This document shows, one piece after another, positions 9,103 through 16,773 of a stretch of DNA of 64,000 bases (the first letter of the stretch is position 1; every line of letters begins with the position of its first letter). The translations under genes were made by a program, and so were the position numbers. The stretch covers positions 1 through 64,000 of the forward strand of contig NZ_JBGCCT010000007.1 of NCBI RefSeq assembly GCF_041260665.1. Direction: 5' to 3'. The notes beneath the pieces were generated by a model. The model worked only from the letters and a program-made list of their open reading frames with translations. It was not told the origin of the DNA and searched no databases. This stretch comes from Catenulispora sp. GP43 (GTDB lineage: Bacteria; Actinomycetota; Actinomycetes; Streptomycetales; Catenulisporaceae).

Positions 9103-10080
9103 ATGCGTTATCGGAAGCTGGGCTCCTCCACCTTGGAGGTGTCGGTCCTCGGGCTGGGTTGCAGCAACTTCGGCCGGTCGGTGGACGAGGAGGGGACCCG
9201 CTCTGTCGTGGCCGCCGCGCTGGAGTGCGGCGTCACCTACTTCGACACCGCGGACTGCTACGGCAAGCACTTCTCCAGCCGCCGCGACGCAGGCGACGAA
9301 GGCACCTCGGAGACACTGCTGGGCCGTACGCTGCGCGCCGAGCGCGTCGAGCGTTCCCAGGTGGTCATCGGGACCAAGTTCGGCGCGCCGCGGCACGACA
9401 TGGGATTCGGGCCGGAGGCCGGGGCCAAGGGCAGCCGGGCCTACATCCGCCGGGCTGTGGAGAGCTCCCTCAGGCGCCTGCAGACCGACTACATCGACCT
9501 GTACCAGATCCACTTCCCCGACCCCGAGACGCCGATCGGCCAGACGCTGTCGGCGTTGTCCGAACTGCGGGAGGAAGGCAAGGTCAGGCACTTCGGGAAC
9601 TCCAACTTCTCCGCCGGCCAGATCCGCGACGCGCAGCACGCCGCGGCCGCCGCCGGCCACGAGGGGTTCGTGTCCGCGCAGTACCCGTGGTCGCTGGTGG
9701 ACCGGTCCGGCGAGCCGGATCCGATCGGCGTCGCCCACGCCGAGGGACTCTCGGTCATCGCCTATTTCCCGCTGGCCCAGGGACTGCTGACCGGGAAGAT
9801 CCGGCTGGGTGAGGAACCGCCGCCGGGCAGCCGGATCGCCAAGGCCCGGCATCTGATCGATCCCTCGCGGGTGCGCGCGATGGAGGCGGTGCGCACGTGG
9901 GCCGACGCCCACGGCCGCAGCCTGCTGGAGGTCGCGCTCGGCTGGCTGGCCGCGCAGCCGGCGTGCGCGATGGTGATCCCCGGCGCGAGCTCGCCCGCCC
10001 AGCTGCGGGCGAACGCCGACGCCATCGGATACCAGCCGAGCGAGCAGGAGCAGCGGGAGATCGAGGATCTGGCGCGGTGA
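9103..10080 (+). CDS. Aldo/keto reductase
   Basis: This 325-residue NAD(P)H-dependent aldo/keto reductase has a (beta/alpha)8 fold. The catalytic tetrad is recognisable: Asp in FDTADCYG with Tyr five residues later, Lys in VIGTKFG, and His in YQIHFPD. Phosphate-binding features follow in GASSPAQL near residue 295. The start ATG has a strong SD (GGAGGGG at 9090-9096), making this the only cluster gene besides PhyH, the second ATP-grasp gene and HAL that is clearly re-initiated rather than overlapped. The length is typical for the family. The final 13 codons are repeated in the next gene's 5' region (see repeat entry). It probably reduces an aldehyde or ketone intermediate. Confidence 0.88.
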   Translation: MRYRKLGSSTLEVSVLGLGCSNFGRSVDEEGTRSVVAAALECGVTYFDTADCYGKHFSSRRDAGDEGTSETLLGRTLRAERVERSQVVIGTKFGAPRHDMGFGPEAGAKGSRAYIRRAVESSLRRLQTDYIDLYQIHFPDPETPIGQTLSALSELREEGKVRHFGNSNFSAGQIRDAQHAAAAAGHEGFVSAQYPWSLVDRSGEPDPIGVAHAEGLSVIAYFPLAQGLLTGKIRLGEEPPPGSRIAKARHLIDPSRVRAMEAVRTWADAHGRSLLEVALGWLAAQPACAMVIPGASSPAQLRANADAIGYQPSEQEQREIEDLAR

Positions 10081-10148
10081 CGGTCGATTCGGTTCCAGCC
10101 GAGCGAGCAGGAGCGGCGGGAGCGGCGGGAGATCATCGAGGACCTCAC
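10032..10148 (+). repeat. Local duplication spanning the AKR stop and next gene start
   Basis: A 20-base string beginning CCAGCCGAGCGAG occurs at 10032-10051 and again at 10095-10114, each followed by similar GCGGGAGAT..GAGGA(T/C)CT sequence (to 10070 and 10148). The copies carry the AKR C-terminal codons (QPSEQE.RE.E.L) and a GAGGA plus GTG initiation-like signal (GTG at 10077 and 10152). The copy therefore duplicated both the end of one gene and a possible start of the next. Confidence 0.75.
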
Positions 10149-11609
10149 CTCGTGGCCGCCGACCCGGCCCAGGGCTGCCGCGAGGAGGCCGAGAGCCTGC
10201 GCGATCTCGCGCTCGGCGCCTGCGACGAGCCGGAGTTCCGGCGGATCGCGGACGCGGCGCGGGCCGTCGCCGCCCGGCCCGACCTCGGCTCGGTGGCCGC
10301 CGAACGCGAGTTGGACCGGTTGTCCCTCGCGCTGCGGGGCGCCCTGATCGACCGCGGCCACCGCTACGCCGACCCGCACTTCCGCTCGCCGGAGTTCGGT
10401 GCGGACCGGCCGCTGCCCTCCGGCGGCGGCGTCGGCTTCATCTACGAACGGGGCGCCACCGCGGTCGGGCTCGAGGACCGTCTCGCCGCCGCGACCCCGG
10501 CACCGCCCGGCTGGCACGCCGACCACGTGATCTTCAACAGCGGCATGGCGGCGATCTCCTGCGCGCTCCAGGGGTATCGCAGTATCGTGCGACCCTCGGC
10601 CGCGGCGCCGCTGCGCGTCGGGGTGTGGGCGAGCTACTACGAGACCGACATCCTGTTCGGCCTCACCAAAACCGAGGCGTTCCGGCTCGAACGGCTGTCC
10701 GACCCGGTCCAGGCGGTCGCGGCCGGCGGCCTGGACGTGCTGTACCTCGAGCCGGTGCGCTACGACTGGGACCTGACGCCGATGGACGTCGACGGCTTCA
10801 CCCGCGCCTGGCGGACCGGCGCCGAGGACCGGCCCCGGGTCATCGTCCTGGACACGACGCTCTCGTCGTGCTCCTGGCCGACGGCCGAGTTCCTGCGGGC
10901 CGTCGGCGGCGACGGCCCGACCCTGGTCGTGGAACTGCGGTCGGCGCTCAAACTCGACCAGCAGGGCCTGGAGTTGGCGAACGCCGGCGTCGCCTCGATC
11001 TACAGCCGCGACGCGGACCCCGAGACCGGGGTCCCCGACGCCCGGCTGTACGGGCAGTTCCTCCGCGTGACCCGGTCGGTCACCGGCACGGCGCTGTCCA
11101 TGGACGCCATGGCGGTGCTCGACCACGGCTTCGTGTTCGACCCGGAGTGGACCCGGCGCCACGCGGGCCGCGTCTTCGGCAACAACCGCCGCCTCGCCGC
11201 GGCGACCGCCGGTCTGGACGGGATCTTCGCCCGGGTCGGACACCCGAGCCTGGCCCCGGCCGGGGCCCTGCGCGACGCGCCGTTCGTCATGTTCCAGCTG
11301 GCCGAGGACACCAGGGACAACCACGCCTTCCTCTTGGGCCTGATCGGCGCCGAGGTCGCCGGCCGGGGGCTGCCGATGGCATGGGGGGCCAGCTTCGGGT
11401 TCCGGGCGCACCGCTGGGAGACGATCTTCCCGCAGGGCAGTCGCAAAGGCCTGTTCAAAGTGGCGATGGGCGCGCGCTCGGGACCGTCGGCCGACGCGGC
11501 CGTCGCCCTGCTCCACCGGCTGGCCGGATACCCGGACTTCGACAGGCTGCGCCGCGACCACCCGGACGTGAAACCGGTCGCGCTGACACCGGACGGACGG
11601 CCCGCGTGA
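10077..11609 (+). CDS. PLP-dependent enzyme of Cys/Met-metabolism type
   Basis: The ORF gives 510 residues from GTG 10077 (GTGA overlap with AKR), or 485 residues from GTG 10152. Because 10082-10148 is a copy of the AKR 3' end, the later start may be the original one. HVIFNSGMAAI (about residues 154-164) resembles the SGMAAI phosphate-binding turn of cystathionine gamma-synthase-type enzymes. VLDTTLSSCSW (about 258) and VELRSALKLDQQGLEL (about 283-298) place an Asp and a candidate Schiff-base Lys as in that fold. The overall sequence is distant from classical Cys/Met enzymes. Likely chemistry is beta/gamma-elimination, replacement or transamination in the pathway. The substrate is unknown. 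Confidence 0.6.
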   Translation: MTVDSVPAERAGAAGAAGDHRGPHLVAADPAQGCREEAESLRDLALGACDEPEFRRIADAARAVAARPDLGSVAAERELDRLSLALRGALIDRGHRYADPHFRSPEFGADRPLPSGGGVGFIYERGATAVGLEDRLAAATPAPPGWHADHVIFNSGMAAISCALQGYRSIVRPSAAAPLRVGVWASYYETDILFGLTKTEAFRLERLSDPVQAVAAGGLDVLYLEPVRYDWDLTPMDVDGFTRAWRTGAEDRPRVIVLDTTLSSCSWPTAEFLRAVGGDGPTLVVELRSALKLDQQGLELANAGVASIYSRDADPETGVPDARLYGQFLRVTRSVTGTALSMDAMAVLDHGFVFDPEWTRRHAGRVFGNNRRLAAATAGLDGIFARVGHPSLAPAGALRDAPFVMFQLAEDTRDNHAFLLGLIGAEVAGRGLPMAWGASFGFRAHRWETIFPQGSRKGLFKVAMGARSGPSADAAVALLHRLAGYPDFDRLRRDHPDVKPVALTPDGRPA

Positions 11610-12532
11610 CCGGCCTGGCTGCGGCGGACGGCCCGGCTCCGGCGCACAACCCGGCCCCGGCGGACGACCCGGCTCGGGCGGACGGCCCCGCCCCGGGGGA
11701 CAACCCAGCCGCGGCCTTCGACGCCGAGCAGCGCCGCACCTGGGCCCGGCAGGCCGAGGACTACGCCAGGACCTTCGCCCTGCTGTGCGCCGGTCCCGTC
11801 CCCGACGTCCTGGACGCGATCGGCGCCGGACCCGGCCTGCGGATCCTGGACGCCGGCACCGGCCCGGGCACCCTGGCCGCCGCGTGCCTGGCCCGCGGCG
11901 CCACGGCCACCGCCTTCGACGCCGACCCGACCATGGCCGCCCTGGCCCGGACCGCGGCCCCGGACGCCGGAGTGCTCGTCGCGGCCATCCCCGACCTGCC
12001 CTTCGGCGACAGCCGTTTCGACGCGTGCGCGGCCAACTTCCTGCTCGACCACGTCGGGGCCCCCGGCGCGGCCCTCACCGAACTCGCGCGCGTCACCAAG
12101 CCCGGCGGCCGGATCGCCGTGACCGCGTGGAGCGCCGTCCCGCCGATGGCCACCGCGCTGTTCGGACTCGCCCTGAAAGGCGCCGGGGCGGTCCGGCCCC
12201 CGGCCCGGCGCGGACGCCCGACGCGCCACGACTTCGAACACACCGAGGCCGGCCTGGCGACCCTGATGAGGGACTCCGGTCTGGACGGCGTCGAGTGCCG
12301 CGCGGTCGCCTGGACGCTGGTCGTGGAACGCGACGTGTGGTGGTCCGGGCCGGTGTCCGGGGTGGCCGGAGCGGGCTACTTCCACACCAGCCAGACGCCG
12401 GAGGTCCGGGCTGAGGCAGAGCGCCGCTTCACCCGCCTGGCAGCCGTGTTCGAACGCGAAGACGGCTTGCTCGCGCTTCCCGCCGCCGCGCTGCTCGGTG
12501 TCGGCACGGTTCCGGGGGCTGATCGGGGCTGA
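11606..12532 (+). CDS. SAM-dependent methyltransferase
   Basis: This 308-residue class I methyltransferase has motif I ILDAGTGPGTLA (about 74-85), an acidic FDADP strand end (about 97-101), and motif IV/post-I features DACAANFLLDHV and KPGGRIAVTAWS (about 132-170). The first ~35 residues are an Ala/Pro/Asp-rich low-complexity tail built from repeats of a PAxxxPAxAD-type unit, probably disordered. The GTG start overlaps the PLP-enzyme stop. The C-terminus lies in a 10-bp tandem repeat. It probably N- or O-methylates the pathway product; no specificity can be read. Confidence 0.82.
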   Translation: MTGLAAADGPAPAHNPAPADDPARADGPAPGDNPAAAFDAEQRRTWARQAEDYARTFALLCAGPVPDVLDAIGAGPGLRILDAGTGPGTLAAACLARGATATAFDADPTMAALARTAAPDAGVLVAAIPDLPFGDSRFDACAANFLLDHVGAPGAALTELARVTKPGGRIAVTAWSAVPPMATALFGLALKGAGAVRPPARRGRPTRHDFEHTEAGLATLMRDSGLDGVECRAVAWTLVVERDVWWSGPVSGVAGAGYFHTSQTPEVRAEAERRFTRLAAVFEREDGLLALPAAALLGVGTVPGADRG

Positions 12533-12544
12533 TCGGGGCTGATC
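12515..12544 (+). repeat. Three tandem 10-bp units at the methyltransferase stop codon
   Basis: GGGGCTGATC is repeated three times without spacers, and the second-third unit boundary supplies the stop (GGC TGA at 12530-12532). Gain or loss of one unit would change the reading frame and extend or alter the C-terminus. It is a short slippage-prone repeat; no regulatory role is evident. Confidence 0.8.
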
Positions 12545-12583
12545 GAGGCGGCACGTCGGATTGAACCGGAGGGGAGAACTGCG

Positions 12584-13852
12584 ATGCGGGTCGTCATGCT
12601 GGGGGTTCACGCCGAAGCCCTTGAACCGCTCGTCGCCCGCGGCCACGAGGTCACGGTGCTGTTCGAGCCGGCGGAGCGGGACCGCGTGAGCGCGGTGCGG
12701 GAGAAGTCGGCACAGGTACACCAGGTCGAGTCGTACACGGACGTCGACGGACTGCTCGCCGCCCTCGAGGAGATCGGTGCCAGAGCGCGAGGCGTCGAGG
12801 CGGTCGTCACCCTGAAGGAGTTCGCGGTCGTCCCGGCGGCGCTGCTCGGCGCCGTGCTCGGGGCCCGCGCCCTGAACCCGAAGGTCGCCCTGCGCTGCCG
12901 GGACAAGGCGCTGCAGAAGACCGCGTGGCGTCAGGCCGGGCTGGCGACGGCGAAGTGGGTCGTGGTCCCGGCCGGGGCGGCGCGTGCGGAAGAGGCCGTC
13001 GCGGTGGTGCGCGCACAGGGGTTGAGGGCTCCGTTCATCGTGAAGCCGATCGCGTCCGCGGGCACCGTCGGGGTGCGGGCCGCGGCGGACGAGGCCGGCC
13101 TGGTGACGGCGGTGCGCGAGATCGAGGGGGAGCGCCCGTCCGGCGGCCGGCTCCTGGTCGAGGAACGCAACGAGGGGGAGGAGTGGCACTTCGACGGGTT
13201 CGTCCGAGACGGCCGGGTGGACGAGGACGCCGTCCTGGTGTCCCGGTATCTCACACCGCTGATCGAGACGAGGAACGGCAGTCCCACGGCCAGCGCCTCG
13301 TTCCACCCGGCTGCGGAGCCGGACCTGTACAAGGAGGCCGCGGCGCTCGCGACCGAGGCATCCAGGGCGCTGGGTCTGGACAACGGGGCGTTTCACTTCG
13401 AGGTGTTCGGCGAACCGGGGAGCTTCGTCGCGGGGGAGCTCGCGGCCCGGCCCGGCGGCGGATGGGTGCGCAGAGCGGTCAAGGCGGGGATCGGCGTGGA
13501 CCTGGCGGCCGCGGCGGTGGGGGCGGTGACCGGCGACCGCGTCGAGGTCGGCGAGGTCAGCGACGACGTGTTCGGGTGGGCGTATCTGCAGACCGTCGCG
13601 GGCTCGACGAACCACGTCCGGCCCGAGGACGTCCTGGAGGTCCCCGGGGTGGCCGCCGTGGAGATGTCCGTCGTGCCCGGCGCGCCCATGCCCGACATGC
13701 GGACGAGCTCGACGACGGGAATCGGGATCGTCCTGGCGCGGGGCGAAGACCACGCGGCCTGCGCGGCGGTCCTGCGCGCGGCGAACGACGCCGTCGTGCG
13801 CATCAACGGGGTGCCGGGCGGCGACGTCCAGCCGGATTCCGGCCGCCGTTGA
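12584..13852 (+). CDS. ATP-grasp ligase (cluster enzyme 2)
   Basis: A 422-residue ATP-grasp protein starts at an ATG with SD GGAGGGGAG. The nucleotide-binding Lys is in FIVKPIASAGTVGV (about 147-160), followed by the acidic LLVEERNEGEEWHFDGF strand (about 187-203), a second acidic strand AFHFEVFGEPG (about 267-277) and ELAARPGGGWV (about 284-294). The last motif is shared in form with EIAGRPGGGGI of the first ATP-grasp gene, so the two are related. It most likely activates a carboxylate and couples it to an amine such as an amino acid. It precedes the HAL-family gene and belongs to the same plus-strand unit. Confidence 0.82.
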   Translation: MRVVMLGVHAEALEPLVARGHEVTVLFEPAERDRVSAVREKSAQVHQVESYTDVDGLLAALEEIGARARGVEAVVTLKEFAVVPAALLGAVLGARALNPKVALRCRDKALQKTAWRQAGLATAKWVVVPAGAARAEEAVAVVRAQGLRAPFIVKPIASAGTVGVRAAADEAGLVTAVREIEGERPSGGRLLVEERNEGEEWHFDGFVRDGRVDEDAVLVSRYLTPLIETRNGSPTASASFHPAAEPDLYKEAAALATEASRALGLDNGAFHFEVFGEPGSFVAGELAARPGGGWVRRAVKAGIGVDLAAAAVGAVTGDRVEVGEVSDDVFGWAYLQTVAGSTNHVRPEDVLEVPGVAAVEMSVVPGAPMPDMRTSSTTGIGIVLARGEDHAACAAVLRAANDAVVRINGVPGGDVQPDSGRR

Positions 13853-13893
13853 ACGGCGCGCCGCCGGTCATCAGAGAAACGGAGAATCCCGTC

Positions 13894-15453
13894 GTGAATC
13901 CCGTCGTGCCGACACCAGTCATCCTCGGCGCCGCAGGGCTGACCCCCGCGGACGTGATCGCGGTGGCGCGCGCCGGGGCGCGGGTCGAAGTGTCCCCGGA
14001 CGCGCTCGTGGCGCTCGGGCGGGGCCGGGCCGTCGTGGACAAGCTGGCCGGGTCCGGCACCGCGACCTACGGGGTGTCCACCGGCTTCGGGGCGCTGGGC
14101 AGCGAGTACATCGCCCCGGAGCTTCGCGGCCGGCTGCAGCACGCGCTCGTCCGCTCGCACGCCGCCGGGATGGGCCCGCCGGTCGAGGCCGAGGTCGTCC
14201 GGGCACTGATGCTGCTGCGACTCAGGACCCTGACGACAGGCTGCACCGGGGTGCGGCCGATCGTCGCCGAGACCCTGGCCGCCCTGCTCAACGCGGGAAT
14301 CGTCCCGGCCGTGCGCGAGCACGGATCGCTGGGCTGCTCGGGGGACCTGTCCCCGCTCGCCCACGTCGCCCTGGTGCTGCTGGGCGAGGGCGAGGTGATC
14401 GGCCCCGACGGGCACCTGACGGACAGCGGCCCGGTCCTTGCCGCGCACGGCATCCGTCCCCTCGACCTCGAACCGAAGGAGGGCTTGGCACTGATCAACG
14501 GCACCGACGGCATGCTGGGGATGCTGATCCTGGCCACCGCCGACTTCGGCCGGCTCCTCAAGAACGCCGACATAGCGGCCGCGATGAGCATCGAGGCACT
14601 GCGCGGCACCGGCCGCGTCTTCGACCCGCAGCTGCACGCGCTGCGGCCGCACCCCGGCCAGGCCGCGTCCGCCGCGAACCTGGCCCTGCTCCTGGCCGGC
14701 TCCGGCATCACCACGCCGCAGGCGGGAGCGGACCGCGAGCAGGTCCAGGACGCGTACTCGCTCCGCTGCGCACCCCAGGTGGCCGGCGCCGCCCGGGACA
14801 CGCTGGCCCACGCCCTGACGGTCGCCGAGCGCGAACTCGCCTCCGCCATCGACAACCCGGTCGTCCTCGTGGCCCAGGACCGGATCGAGTCCAACGGCAA
14901 CTTCCACGGCGCCCCACTGGCATTCGTCCTGGACTTCCTGGCCATCGCCGCCGCCGAGACAGGCTCGATCGCCGAACGCCGCACCGACCGCATACTCGAC
15001 CCCGCCCGCTCCCAAGGCCTGCCCCCCTTCCTGGCCGCCGAACCCGGCCTCGACTCAGGCCTCATGATCGCCCAGTACACCCAAGCGGCCCTCCTCGCGG
15101 ACACCAAGCGCCTGGCCACCCCGGCCAGCGTGGACTCGATCCCCACCTCCGCGATGCAGGAGGACCACGTGTCGATGGGCTGGTCCGCAGCCCGCAAACT
15201 GCGCACCGCACTGAACAACCTGACCGGCATCCTGAGCATCGAAATGCTGACCGCCGCCCGCGCCCTCGACCTGCGCAGCCCCCTCAAGCCCGCCCCGGCC
15301 ACCGCCGCAGCCGTCACGGCCCTGAGGGCCGCCGGCGTGGGCGGCCCGGGCGCCGACCGGTACCTGTCGCCGGAGCTGCGCGCGGCGGAGGCGGCTGTGC
15401 GTTCGGGTGCTGTGCTGGATGCTGTCGAGGAGTCGGTCGGGGCTTTGCGCTGA
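13894..15453 (+). CDS. hutH: Histidine ammonia-lyase-family (MIO) enzyme
   Basis: This encodes 519 residues from GTG 13894 (GGAG SD about 10 bases upstream); another in-frame GTG lies at 13906. The aromatic amino-acid lyase fold is clear: YGVSTGFGAL with the catalytic Tyr (about residue 53), SLGCSGDLSPLAH with the cofactor triad Cys148-Ser149-Gly150 that cyclises to MIO, LINGTDGM (about 200), QDAYSLRC and the ESNGNFHGAP motif (about 330-339). The triad begins with Cys rather than Ala, which from memory is also seen in actinobacterial HutH. The length and RSHAAGMG motif fit HutH. No hutU/I/G genes are adjacent, so within this cluster it may make urocanate or an aminomutase product as a building block rather than serve catabolism. 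Confidence 0.8.
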   Translation: MNPVVPTPVILGAAGLTPADVIAVARAGARVEVSPDALVALGRGRAVVDKLAGSGTATYGVSTGFGALGSEYIAPELRGRLQHALVRSHAAGMGPPVEAEVVRALMLLRLRTLTTGCTGVRPIVAETLAALLNAGIVPAVREHGSLGCSGDLSPLAHVALVLLGEGEVIGPDGHLTDSGPVLAAHGIRPLDLEPKEGLALINGTDGMLGMLILATADFGRLLKNADIAAAMSIEALRGTGRVFDPQLHALRPHPGQAASAANLALLLAGSGITTPQAGADREQVQDAYSLRCAPQVAGAARDTLAHALTVAERELASAIDNPVVLVAQDRIESNGNFHGAPLAFVLDFLAIAAAETGSIAERRTDRILDPARSQGLPPFLAAEPGLDSGLMIAQYTQAALLADTKRLATPASVDSIPTSAMQEDHVSMGWSAARKLRTALNNLTGILSIEMLTAARALDLRSPLKPAPATAAAVTALRAAGVGGPGADRYLSPELRAAEAAVRSGAVLDAVEESVGALR

Positions 15454-15855
15454 AGGCTGACGGCACGTGGCACGTGGCAGCATCCTCAGCTTTTCCGGGT
15501 CGACCTCGGGCAGATCCGAGGCCTTGGCGACTTCACCGATTCGGCGTGCCAGGTTATAGATATAACGGCTCTGTATTCATCGGAATAGTACGGCGGGCCT
15601 GGCTCCGAGTATTGATATTACCCGGTCCGGCGACGTGTTCGAAGACGACATCTGCCCTGGTCCACGCCATCCGAAAAGGGGATTACATTACCGGCAATAG
15701 AGTGCTGAGTCAAATAGCCCCCCCACTGGGTGACGCAGTGCCTTAATGCCTCGAGAAGCCCGTGGCGTTGGCTACAGTGCCCTACGGGTGTCGGCGATCC
15801 GGTCGAAGGCCCAGGTGGATCCAATAATCACAACTGAAGAAAGGCGGCACCACCC
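15454..15855. other. Intergenic region with lower-GC core
   Basis: No convincing gene is seen. Bases ~15550-15740 are markedly more AT-rich than the surroundings (several TATA/ATTA stretches). They separate the biosynthetic cluster from the small membrane-protein gene, whose promoter may lie here. Confidence 0.5.
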
Positions 15856-15996
15856 GTGCGCGAAATCATGCCGGCTCGCGAGCACCGCGTGCGGTGGTGG
15901 CAGAACCCCGACTTCCCGAGCGAGCGGACGACGCGGATGTTCATCATCCTCGGCTCCGTCGCGACCGTCATCACCCTCCTGGTGATGATGGTCTGA
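15856..15996 (+). CDS. 46-residue single-pass membrane protein
   Basis: A short ORF starts at GTG 15856 behind an AAAGGCGG SD-like stretch (about 15838-15845). It has a charged N-terminal half containing RVRWWQNPDFPSERTTR, then one hydrophobic helix FIILGSVATVITLLVMMV running to the stop. A perfect 11-bp hairpin starts 12 bases after the stop, which supports a real transcription unit. The pattern (aromatic/basic cytoplasmic head, C-terminal membrane anchor) is common for actinobacterial microproteins of unknown function. I do not recognise the family. Confidence 0.6.
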   Translation: MREIMPAREHRVRWWQNPDFPSERTTRMFIILGSVATVITLLVMMV

Positions 15997-16007
15997 CTCG
16001 GCGGTCG

Positions 16008-16039
16008 GGTCCTCGGCCACCTGACGGCGGCCGAGGACC
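16008..16039 (+). terminator. Hairpin terminator after the microprotein gene
   Basis: GGTCCTCGGCC (16008-16018) pairs perfectly with GGCCGAGGACC (16029-16039) across a 10-base loop. There is no U-tract, as is usual for high-GC actinomycete terminators. Confidence 0.65.
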
Positions 16040-16453
16040 ACCACCGGCGGCGTCCCGTTCAAGAGCTGTGAGAGGCTCGGGGCGCCGCCTTTTCGCGCCT
16101 GCGAACAGCCGCGAATCCTTGTGTTCCTCCCCTGTCTGAGGATAACCCCAGTAGCCCGATTGGGTGATGGTCGGTGCGGTACGTGTCAGAGCAAACCACG
16201 GACGAAGTCGCTTTCAGGCGAGAAACGCCAACCGGTTCCACCATATGGCTTAGTGGCAGCTGGGGTGGCTGAAGAATAGAGACGACAATTCACCCGAGCC
16301 TTCTGAGAAATTCTCATATTACCTATCGTTGGGCGGCTACGCTCAGGGCTGCCGAGGTACGTAAGGAAGCTGAAATAGCCGGCCGCGTGGCTGCCCTATG
16401 AGCAACTGCTCGCCCGGTGGTTGCGCGGGCAGCAGGCTGAGAATGCCGAAGAC
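16040..16453. other. Intergenic region left of the interrupted transposase gene
   Basis: No gene is supported. It contains a short AT-rich patch near 16285-16335. It probably includes the outer end of the rve-type insertion sequence whose gene ends at 16454, but I could not find a matching terminal inverted repeat by eye. Confidence 0.4.
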
Positions 16454-16633
16454 CTATGCGACCTGCTCGTATTCGTGGATCACGCCTCCGGCTCGATCTC
16501 GTCGCCGGACACGTAGCGTGTCGAGGTCGATCACGTTGTCCGGCAGCGGCTGCTGTGGTGCGGCATGGCGGAGTGCGCGGTGCGGGCGGTGCGTGTTGTA
16601 GTGCTGCTCGTACTCGCGGAGCAGGCGCATCAG
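16454..16633 (-). pseudogene. 3' part of rve-type transposase gene, split by an ISL3 element
   Basis: Read on the minus strand from 16633, the frame gives LMRLLREYEQHYNTHRPHRAL and continues to a TAG at 16454-16456. The NTHRPHRAL motif is the usual C-terminal end of IS3/IS481-type integrase-core transposases. It continues in frame from the fragment at 18769-19670. Removing the inserted element plus one 8-bp duplication restores a 357-residue ORF. Confidence 0.85.
16626..16633. repeat. Left 8-bp target-site duplication
   Basis: CGCATCAG immediately precedes the left terminal inverted repeat and is identical to 18769-18776 after the right end. Eight bases is the usual ISL3-family duplication length. 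Confidence 0.85.
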
Positions 16634-16773
16634 GGCTCTTCGAGCTTGCCCGTGCTTGGGGTGTAGCGCGTCTGCTGGTCGTGAATCAGAGTTTTGCTGG
16701 AAACGAAGCGCCCGTGGCGCTCTGTGATCATTCGAGTTGCTGAGACAAGAGTGATCGCGAGGGAGCCACGGGC

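Noticed and set aside
11000-13753. 917-codon minus-strand ORF
   Set aside because: It crosses three well-supported plus-strand genes (PLP enzyme, methyltransferase, ATP-grasp) and has no recognisable sequence.
14335-14343. Cys-Ser-Gly MIO triad as a novel lyase variant
   Set aside because: From memory, actinobacterial HutH proteins commonly carry GCSGDL, so this alone is not unusual.
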